DNA of 64,000 nt from Nymphaea colorata (Eukaryota > Streptophyta > Magnoliopsida > Nymphaeales > Nymphaeaceae), in contig NC_045150.1 of assembly GCF_008831285.2 (NCBI RefSeq), forward strand, positions 1,130,001 to 1,194,000, given 5' to 3'. This document shows, in pieces, positions 55,910 to 64,000 of the stretch. The notes beneath the pieces are model-generated. The model did not search any database, was not told the origin of the DNA, and was given only the letters and a program-made list of their open reading frames with translations. The first letter of the stretch is position 1, and each line of letters begins with the position of its first letter. The translations under genes and the position numbers were made by a program.

Positions 55910-58804
55910 ATGCCGCCCTTTTTCAGGAGTCCCGGCCATGGCAGAACTACCCTCAGGAGTGTGGCAGCTGCTACCAAGAAGAAAAGGACTCTTTTTACTG
56001 CCGCTGCTGCTGTTGCTTCTGTGTCGACCTCTGACGAGAGAAAGCAAGAAGATCTGAACTCTCTGGTTTTCAAGCTTTGCAGAGAGGGGCGGCTGAAGCG
56101 AGCCGTCCGCTCACTCTTCTGTTTCGGCGCAGCCTCTTCCCCCGCCAGCTACGGCGTCTATTGCCAGCTCCTGCAGGAATGCATCCGCCTCGGAGTCGTG
56201 AAAGAAGCTGTCCGCGTCCATGCCCACATGGCCTTTTCTGGGTTCCCCACCGATGTGTACATGGACAACGTCCTCCTTGACGTTTATGTCAAATGCGGTT
56301 GCCTTCGCCGCGCCCGCCAATTGTTCGACCAAATGCCCCAGAAAGACGTCGTCTCTTGGACCACCATCATTTCTGGGTTCGCTGGCAAAGGGCTCCATGG
56401 AGAGGCCTTTTTCTGTTTCAGGGATATGCTCCGCTCCGGCGTCTCTGTTAATGAGTTCTCTCTGACTGCAGTGCTTCGTGCTTGCTCGGATGCGTTCCTT
56501 GTCGGAGAAGGCGCGCAGGTGCATGGCCTGGTGCTCAAGGCATCGGCGGCGATGCCGAGCTTGTGCGTGGATAACGTTCTGATATCGATGTACGTAAGGT
56601 TTGGGGAGGGCGATTGCGCAGAGCGGGTGTTCAATTGGATGCCTGAAAGGGACGTGATTTCTTGGAACTGCTTGATGTCCGGAAGGATAGGTGGAGCGGA
56701 GGGGTTTTTTCTCTTCAATGGATTGCTTGAAGATGGTTTGAAGCCCACCGACGTCACCTTTGCGAATCTTCTTGGCGTCTCTGCGTCTTCCTCGTCTCTG
56801 ATTATGGGGCAGCAAGTCCACGCGCAGATCGTGAGGTACGGGCTTGAAGGACATCAGCGAATAGGGTGTGGATTGATTAATATGTACTCAAATGCAGGAA
56901 GATTGGATCATGCTCGCCAAGTGTTCGACGGGATGACTGTGCAGGATACCATTTTGTGGACAGGGATGATTGACAAGTGTGTCGTGAATGGTTACCCAGT
57001 GTTGGCTATGGAGCTCTTCAGTAGGATGCTGCAAGAAGGAATATCGATAGATCACATTGCAATTACCACAATCCTTAGCTCATGCAGTTCGGCTGAATGC
57101 CTAGAGAGAGGTAAACACATTCACTGTTTCTCCATAAAAAATGGCCTCGAAGTGATCACATTTGTGAAGAACTCACTGGTGACCATGTATGCAAAGTGTC
57201 AAACTATGGTTGATGCCCAAAGAGCCTTCTCTGAGTCCAGCCTAACTGATGCTGTTTCATTCAATGCTTTGATATCTGGGCATGTTCAAGCTGGAAATTA
57301 TGGAGAAGCTCTGGGTGTATTCTGTCAGATGCATCGAGAAGGCCTCCATTGTAATCATATCTCTCTCACTGGTGCATTAGGTGCATGCAGCGGGCAAATT
57401 GGAGATGCTTGTTTCACTGACAACAGTCTTTTGGGAGCGCATATCCATGCACATGTTGTTAAGTCAGGCTATGAGCTGAACTTATTTGTAGGAAATACTT
57501 TACTCACCATGTATGCCCATTGTGGGAGTCTGGCTTCTGCAGAGAAGGTATTCGAAATTGTTGCATTCCAAAGAGATGCTGTCTCATGGAATGCTCTGAT
57601 CTCAAGCTATGAGAGGTTTGGCATGGACGAAAATGCCCTTAAGTTGTTTCAAAGGATGCATCATGCTTGTGTGCCACCTACCAGCCTCACGTTTGTGATC
57701 GTTTTAAGTTCGGCTGCAAATGTTGCATCGTTGGATCAAGGAAAGCAGGTAGCTGCTTGCATGGAGAAATCTGGCTTCCTTTCTCATAAATCCATGAGAA
57801 ATGCTCTTATAACCATGTATGCAAAGTGTGGAAGGATAGATGATGCATTCAGGATATTTGATAATATGAGAGATCGAGATCTTGTCACCTGGAATGCCAT
57901 GATCACAAGGTTTGCGCAGCATGGTATGGGAAAAGCTGCTCTGGACCTCTTCAATGATATGCAGTGTTCAAATATAAATCCTGACTCAATAACCTTTGTA
58001 GGGATCCTTACAGCTTGCAGCCATGTTGGCCTGTTAGAGGAAGGCAAGAGATTTTTCGAGTCCATGATTAGAACCCATAACATCAAACCCAGAATGGAGC
58101 ATTATGCATGTATGGTAGATATTCTTGGTCGCATGGGACATCTTGATGATGCAGTAAAGTTTATACAAGAAATGCCTATTCCTTCGTCCAGTTTGCAGTG
58201 GAGAATCTTGCTAAGCGCTTGCAGAAAGCACAGGAACTCTAGACTCGGCAAGTTGGCTGCAGAGAAGCTGATGGAACTGGAACCTGAGGATGCTTCAAGC
58301 TATGCGCTTCTGTCTAATATTTATGCTTATGAAGAAAGGTGGGAAGAGATGGCCAATTTGAGAAAGATGATGAAAACGAAAAATTTGACATTGCAGTCTG
58401 GCTGTAGCTGGATAGAGGTGAAAGGAAAGGTTCACACATTTGAGACGGAAGACAGGTCGCATACTCAGATGTTAGATATTTACAATAGGTTGTCTGAGTT
58501 GACTAACCTGATTGAAGATAAGGGCTATGTGAAGGACCTAAGCTATGATTACCATAATGTGGAAGAGGAGCACAAACATGCCAGTCTTTCTTTTCACAGT
58601 GAAAGGTTGGCCATTGCGTATGGAGACCTCAGCATGGCGCCTGGAGCTCCCATCACCATTATCAAGAACCTCCGTATTTGTGGTGATTGCCATACTGCAG
58701 CCAAGCTATTCTCTCAGGTCATTGAGAGGGAGATCTTTATAAGAGATGGGTACCGTTTCCATCATTTCAAAAATGGTTCATGTTCATGCGGGGATTACTG
58801 GTGA
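55910..58804 (+). CDS. pentatricopeptide repeat protein, PLS class with E and DYW domains
   Basis: 964-aa intronless protein, predicted organelle RNA-editing factor. The N-terminus (residues 1-45) is rich in Arg, Ala, Ser and Thr with few acids, fitting a mitochondrial or plastid transit peptide. PLS-type PPR motifs run from about residue 80 to 790 (for example NVLLDVYVKCGCLRRARQLF and MPQKDVVSWTTIISGF). After the E region a PG-box-like SGCSWIEV starts at 830; its usual first residue is Pro. The DYW cytidine-deaminase domain has the zinc/catalytic HSE at 896-898, CGDC at 924-927, HH at 951-952, CSC at 958-960 and terminal DYW. All active-site residues are present, so it should be catalytically competent. 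The start is the only in-frame ATG before the repeats. The target site cannot be read by eye, and I do not assign an orthologue. Confidence 0.96.
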   Translation: MPPFFRSPGHGRTTLRSVAAATKKKRTLFTAAAAVASVSTSDERKQEDLNSLVFKLCREGRLKRAVRSLFCFGAASSPASYGVYCQLLQECIRLGVVKEAVRVHAHMAFSGFPTDVYMDNVLLDVYVKCGCLRRARQLFDQMPQKDVVSWTTIISGFAGKGLHGEAFFCFRDMLRSGVSVNEFSLTAVLRACSDAFLVGEGAQVHGLVLKASAAMPSLCVDNVLISMYVRFGEGDCAERVFNWMPERDVISWNCLMSGRIGGAEGFFLFNGLLEDGLKPTDVTFANLLGVSASSSSLIMGQQVHAQIVRYGLEGHQRIGCGLINMYSNAGRLDHARQVFDGMTVQDTILWTGMIDKCVVNGYPVLAMELFSRMLQEGISIDHIAITTILSSCSSAECLERGKHIHCFSIKNGLEVITFVKNSLVTMYAKCQTMVDAQRAFSESSLTDAVSFNALISGHVQAGNYGEALGVFCQMHREGLHCNHISLTGALGACSGQIGDACFTDNSLLGAHIHAHVVKSGYELNLFVGNTLLTMYAHCGSLASAEKVFEIVAFQRDAVSWNALISSYERFGMDENALKLFQRMHHACVPPTSLTFVIVLSSAANVASLDQGKQVAACMEKSGFLSHKSMRNALITMYAKCGRIDDAFRIFDNMRDRDLVTWNAMITRFAQHGMGKAALDLFNDMQCSNINPDSITFVGILTACSHVGLLEEGKRFFESMIRTHNIKPRMEHYACMVDILGRMGHLDDAVKFIQEMPIPSSSLQWRILLSACRKHRNSRLGKLAAEKLMELEPEDASSYALLSNIYAYEERWEEMANLRKMMKTKNLTLQSGCSWIEVKGKVHTFETEDRSHTQMLDIYNRLSELTNLIEDKGYVKDLSYDYHNVEEEHKHASLSFHSERLAIAYGDLSMAPGAPITIIKNLRICGDCHTAAKLFSQVIEREIFIRDGYRFHHFKNGSCSCGDYW

Positions 58805-60424
58805 GAGAGTTTTCTCACATGGATATGGCTGATTATTCTTGGATACCACCATTTTTATGAAGCTTCTTGTTCGAGTTGTATATAGGAGATATCACAAAGG
58901 GATGAAAGAAAGTTCCCTGCGGCTCAAGGTGGAGGCCAATCAAGCCTGCCTAGAAAACCATGGATGCTCTTGTTTTGTGCACGTTTGATAGACATACATA
59001 CTTATGTTGATCAATGGTCCAGACATAGCCATGAGTTATGTTGATGAATGGCCCATTTGCTTTCATGAGATGTGAGGCCCCCTTGGATTTTGGGCAGTGT
59101 ATAGGATTTGAGTCCTACCATACAGGAAGGCAAATGCATTAGCCATCTCCTTTTTAGGGAAAGATGCTTCCTAATGCAGGGACCTAAAGAAATGCAGGGT
59201 AAGCGCATGGCATCTCAGTACCTCATCCATCGCCATTCAAATTTGACCATTTGTTGCGTTGCCAGTTAAATGACTGGGAATGAATGACAGTAATGTCTTG
59301 CAGATAAAGAAGGAGGCAAAATCCTCTTGCTCGACTTACAGAAGTCTAGCTTTTTCACTTTAATATGCTGAACTCTTCCCAGTTCCATGCATCATCGATG
59401 AAGAATCGATGCTTTATTGTGTCAGAGGTTGGTTCTTGTACGTGTAGAAGCTGAGCAGACTTTCTTTTGTAAAGATGGTGCATAATTCATGTACAATTAA
59501 ATTGGAGCAAAGTTTTCTCTCTTTGTCTGCTTTATTTTTAAAACAACAAAGGATCAAACTGGAAGATATAGGTTTAACTCTAGGGAACCTTAGGTTGCGG
59601 TCTTGACCATCGCCAAACTCCTAGCGTGCTTTTGAAAATTTTCTCGTAGTAGAAATGTCATAAGGCGCCAACTCTTACGGAACGTAATTCTTGAATAAAG
59701 CAAAGAAGGGGATTTTTTTGTTTCCAAACTCGTCGTCGACTTCTCCACTCAATTGCCAAGTCATCTCTAAAATTTAAAAATCAACGTCATCAGGTTGAAT
59801 AGAAAAACGGTGGCTGAATCCGACTCGGTTCCAGGGTGCGATGTCTCAAAAACCGCTTTTAAAATGTTTTAAGGTTCTATATTTTCTAACTAGTTTTATA
59901 CATTTTATATTTTTTTTTTCATTTTTTCTAAATCACGGCTTCACAATTGATTCAGCGGAATCTCTCAATCTGCTGGTTCACTGAATCGGTAGCTTTGCCG
60001 AGTCGACTGCCAGATTGATTTTTACAACACTGACTTTTACTTTTGTAACCAGCAGCTTATTATACTTACTTTTCCCGAACGCCAAAAAAATTACTTACTA
60101 AGCATTCAAGTCGTCCATTTATTTGTTTTAAATTTGAAAAAGAATTGTTGTTGACAAACTCACCTAAAAATTTGAACTTGAAATGCTCAAATGAGACATA
60201 AGAACTGACCTGTCAGTAAATATAAAGTAACAAGACGACGCACAAGATATCAATATGTGTGAGTATGAAGAGGAAAGCAGGCGATCTTCGAGAAACATGG
60301 CAATTTTTTTTTTAAACAAAAATTGAAAAAGGACCCCTACAACTTTAATATCGGTAAAACTTCAATGCCCTTAAATACAGGCACTTACCCTTTTCCATTG
60401 TGTATTATACACAAAGGCACTCCT
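58805..60424. other. PPR 3' flank and intergenic DNA
   Basis: A possible poly(A) signal aataaa lies at 59694-59699, rather far from the stop. Nearer AT-rich far-upstream-type sites are plausible but not clear. The rest has no recognised gene. Short ORFs at 59011-59208 (minus) and 60323-60556 (+) have no domain. Confidence 0.5.
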
Positions 60425-63400
60425 TGTCACACCCCGACCTTTTTAACCCTCAAATTATTTTTTTTTCTAAACATAAAGCATCGAGGTGTGACTACCCAAC
60501 AATTCAAAAAGACGATGAGCCAAGCAATACAAAACAATGGGGCGAACTTTCATTGATATAACCATTTTGTTTCATACAAATTCACATCTATGTGCATGAC
60601 CAAAATGCCCCAAAATCAATAACATTGATGTCTAACAAAAAGAAGACATCAATAAAACCAAAACAAGACGCGCCGGCACTACAAACGACAATCCCAAAAC
60701 CACCCCAGTAGGACGTGAGTGAAGCCATCTGCTCAACCTGTTGCCCCGGGTCCGCCAAAACCTGAAAAAGAAAACAACTGAAGGCTCAGCCTTCGCAGTA
60801 TGGCAACAAGCCAGGAAAATGCCAAACCCTCTCAAGTAAGGCTCAAATAAAAGAACAAATATCAACCCATCTATCGTCATGTCGTGTCAGAGTACAACAC
60901 GTAAAAGCCACTTAATGGCCACACTAACACAACATCAGTCACATGCGAAGCATGCTTAAACATAATACTTGCATTCATATCAATCACATATACGTCAATC
61001 ACATGCATTCTGTAAAACACATTGCATTTTCATTAACTTTAGTGCATTAACAGTTCCTGTGGGTGCAACACAGGCACGTGCACACCGCGGGCGGCCTACA
61101 GCCGAGAGACAACCCCCGTGGTGGCCCATAACAGTATGGATCCATTTCACCCGCTGCAGTGGTAGAGCACTCATCCCTGGATGTGTGAAGTCCAAGGTGA
61201 GATACTCAGCCTTCCCTAGGACACCCAGGTTGGGAAGGCAGGAGCCCAACGCTCCAAGCACAACACACAACAGAACCCTGGGGCCTTGCACCGCCTGCGC
61301 TCTGACAGGCGAGACCAGTGGCAATCAACGGGGACGTCTCCCAAACACATAGCCACATCCCACTGGCCTCTCATCTCTTAGTTAGTCATTCTTATCATTA
61401 TAGTTACACATTCACAAGATGACTGGCTAGCACACGAGGTTAGTACACTTCACGAGTGCACCACACCTCCGATTACCTCCACATGAGGTCTATACATACA
61501 GTAACAGTCATTGCTAGCCGTCATACCTTACGGGTACAACTACCCTCCAAAACATCCATTTGCATCATTGCCCATGGCAATGCATATGCAACGACATACA
61601 CATTCATATCAATCATCACATCAATCACGTCAATCACCTCTTTGAAAAACATAGCCAATCCACAGAGAGTAGTCTCGATCTGCGGTTGGCTCGTAGCTGT
61701 CCTATGCAGTTATCATTCTATGATGCTTTCTAATGCACAATTGGGGTCGAGGAGACACTCGACTCGATACCCCGCCTCATCTGTCCTAAACAGATATCAA
61801 TTCTAGCATGCACATGCCAATGCGTAACATTTTTAAAACGAATGACTAATAATCTTTCTAACCCATTCATATCATGTAAGCAACATACATATACTCAATC
61901 ACAAAACAGTCAATCAATCAACATCACAATCCTAGGATCCCTTGATCCTAGGAGCACCCAATCACACAATTGCCCCAGGCAGGAATTTGCCTGGAATGTC
62001 GCCATACCTGTGGCGTGCTCACTAAATTCTTCAAAATGCCTCAGGCTTCGAACTCAAGGTCGACGGGATGAGCCCGGTGCACCTGTAAACATAAACAAGA
62101 ATAAGGTTTCTACTAGATACCTACACCATTCAAACAGAAACGAACAGATACAAAAAATAAAATCCTTGAGGCACGTGCCGTCACCTCAAGAGGGTGTCGA
62201 CAGGTAGCGTCGACCAACAAGCACTCCAATAGGCCTCCTCCTTTACGTCTTGACGTTGCCTCGAAATATCAAAGCCTTCAACCATCAATCAATCCATCAC
62301 TAATTCATTCCTCAATGGCGTTCTCTAAGTAAGACATCAACCTCAAGTCACGTCCCAATACGCATATATCCCTAATTAACTTCATGATACACCCGTTCAT
62401 CGAAGTCTGCGCTACACTCCCTAAGGTGGTTCTAAAACTTCCCCACAACCCCACAATCTCTACCATGTTTCCATAAAGCTTCGAAAATTAATTCATCATG
62501 CTTGACCGATAATTAAATACATGAATCATCACTTTCCAACGCAAATCCTAAGTTTCCCCCAAAAACAAAATCACTAACATGCATCCCAAAATAATCAATT
62601 CTAAGCTCTAGCATGCTCGAACAATAATTATACATGCTTTAGAAGATAATATTCATTACTTTGAGCTTGATTAGGTATTGCTCACCCCAAAACAAGCGTC
62701 CAAACTGCTACAACCCTTCTAGCAACCACTTCACACGTCCGATCAAGTGCCAATGCTCGAGATTGCTTGTTGTCGCTGCTCACTACACGCCCTACTAGCA
62801 GGTGAGAGGGGAAAAACGTCCCTAAACCGCAATCCAACCCCAAAACGCCATGGAAAGAGTCAACACACGTCCAAAAAGGTTCAACAGAAAATCTGTTGCT
62901 AACCCACGGTAGTAGTGGGAGAAAAAAAAACCGAAACAAACCAGAGAAAAGGGACGCTGACAGAGAGGAGAGACAGAGAGAGGAGGGGTTCGGTCAAGGG
63001 GGAAAACGGCCGTGGGGTGAGAAGAGAGAGAAAGAGCAGGTGGGGGAGTGCGGGTGAGTGAGAAGAGGGTCGAGCGGTAGAGAACCAGCGGAAAGAGGGG
63101 AAAGAAAGTGGCGAGAGAGAAGAAGAGGGGACGTGCGGCAGAGAGAAAAACAAAAAAAAAAAAAGGGCATGAGTGGCAGAGAAAGAAAAATCGCACGAGA
63201 GAGAGAGGGTTTACCAAGCCGCCGCCGCCGCTGCCACCTCCGTCGCCGTCGCCGTTCCAGCCACCACCACCCGACCGCCACTCTCCTCCCTCTGCGCTGC
63301 CACGGGAGACCACCAGGAGACGACGACGAAGAAGGAAGGGAAAGGCGAGGGAGAAGGGCCTCGCATCGGGCCCTTACGCGAGTGGGGGTCGGGTCCGGGT

Positions 63401-63445
63401 CTGGACCCTAACTCGACCCGACCCGCCACACCAGCGAGCGTTACA
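60425..63445 (-). repeat. very long Ty3/gypsy LTR (3' LTR of a minus-strand element)
   Basis: On the minus strand the LTR starts tgtaacgctcgctgg at 63445, just after a polypurine tract (ttttaggggggtagg; aaatttcgaggacgaaattt precedes it, a usual end of plant chromovirus pol). It ends ggtcggggtgtgaca at 60425. About 3.0 kb is long but known for Tekay/Del-type elements. The 1.1 kb at the 60425 end is homologous, inverted, to 1-1125. The part near 62930-63440 is very purine- and GC-rich. The frames at 60969-61352 and 62822-63485 are low-complexity or repeat-borne, not genes. Confidence 0.78.
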
Positions 63446-64000
63446 ACCTACCCCCCTAAAAGAAAATTTCGTCCTCGAAATTTAGCTCATATCTCAATGC
63501 AAGAACAAGTGTGAATATTGCTTCCGCATGTCCTCCTCATGCTCCCATGTACTCTCCTTCAACCCATGGTACTGCCATTCCACTTTCACTAAAGGAATCC
63601 TCTTAGTGCGAAACACTTGCTCTCGATGATCCACAATTCTAATGGGTTGTTCTTCCATTGTCAAATCATCTTGTACTAAAATACCTTGAAAATCAATCAC
63701 ATGTGTCGGGTCGAGTACGTATTTTCGAAGCATGGAAAACGTCATGAACATAACTCAAGTCAGGTGGTAGTGCCAATCTGTACGCCACCTCTCCAAACTT
63801 TTCTAATATCTCAAAAGGTCCTACGAACCTCGGGCTCAATTTTCCCTTCGCACCAAAGCGAAAAACACCCTTAGTAGGAGAAATCTTTAAAAACACGTGA
63901 TCACCCACCTCAAAAGCCAATTCTCTACGACGAATGTCAGCATAACTTTTCTGTCTACTCTGAGCAGTCAACAACTTTTTCCGTATCAATTTCACTTGGT
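63446..64000 (-). pseudogene. Ty3/gypsy (chromovirus) integrase C-terminus and chromodomain, cut by window end
   Basis: The minus-strand frame 63693-63995 reads GDHVFLKISPTKGVFRFGAK, LSPRFVGPFEIL and VAYRLALPPDLSYVHDVFHA, the GPY/F integrase end. A single frameshift near 63700-63745 moves the reading to 63494-63751: MLRKYVLDPTHVIDFQGI, then RIPLVKVEWQYHGLKESTWE and HEEDMRKQYSHLF, a chromodomain. Apart from that frameshift it is well preserved. The rest of pol lies beyond position 64000. Confidence 0.9.

Noticed and set aside
56111-56854. 247-codon minus ORF opposite the PPR gene
   Set aside because: Antisense shadow of the DYW-PPR coding sequence, without its own motifs.
61155-61210. tRNA-like stretch (cagtggtagagcactc)
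   Set aside because: It resembles a tRNA A box/D loop, but no B box or acceptor stem follows, and the inverted LTR copy near 340-390 shows it is part of the gypsy LTR.
60969-61352. 127-codon ORF with a homologous frame near 154-468
   Set aside because: The similarity between the two frames comes from LTR homology (DNA level), not from a shared gene.
62822-63485. Overlapping ORFs on both strands, 113-163 codons
   Set aside because: They lie in the GC- and purine-rich part of the gypsy LTR; low-complexity Arg/Pro or Ser/Leu translations.

Overview
This is a stretch of a flowering-plant nuclear chromosome. It shows spliced GC-rich genes, an intronless DYW-type PPR gene, and dense nested Ty1/copia, Ty3/gypsy and hAT elements, MITEs and AT-rich microsatellites. 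The ammonium transporter has strongly GC-biased exons and a C-terminus like cereal AMT3 proteins, so a monocot is my best guess, but this is not proven. Only two host genes are convincing: an AMT2/AMT3-class ammonium transporter (28739-32292, +, three exons) and a DYW-class PPR protein (55910-58804, +). Almost everything else is transposon-derived.

Left arm (1-12580): the end of a long gypsy LTR (+), a copia RT scrap (+), and a decayed gypsy pol-gag (minus, 1455-3985) with a piece of its LTR. Next comes an old copia element (+) split in two (4456-5751 and 9808-11880) by a roughly 4.06-kb insert carrying gene-like, apparently spliced sequence of unknown identity. The LTR of this old copia (from 12307) is itself interrupted.

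Middle left (12581-22912): a complete but dead copia element (12581-17350) with two LTRs, PBS, PPT and a perfect 5-bp target duplication. It is followed by a tandem array in which the RNase H-LTR-flank block occurs three times. MITEs shared by, or private to, particular copies give a relative order of events.

Centre (22913-33098): intergenic DNA, a hAT MITE with a perfect 8-bp TSD (25159-25493), then the ammonium transporter with TATA box, two introns and poly(A) signal.

33099-40462: one complete, decayed hAT transposon of about 7.4 kb, with 12-bp TIRs, a perfect 8-bp TSD, GGAT-rich subterminal arrays at both ends and a broken transposase gene.

Right (40463-64000): low-complexity repeats and an unrecognised minus-strand relic. 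Then a minus-strand copia (45659-54240) whose protease is interrupted by a complete gypsy element (48000-53279, TSD CCTTC). The PPR gene follows, with a Tourist-like MITE about 0.5 kb upstream of its start codon. The window ends in a gypsy element with a very long (about 3 kb) LTR, running off the right edge. That LTR is related, in inverted orientation, to the LTR at position 1.

All coordinates and motifs were read by eye. No alignment or database search was run, and family names rest on recognised motifs.
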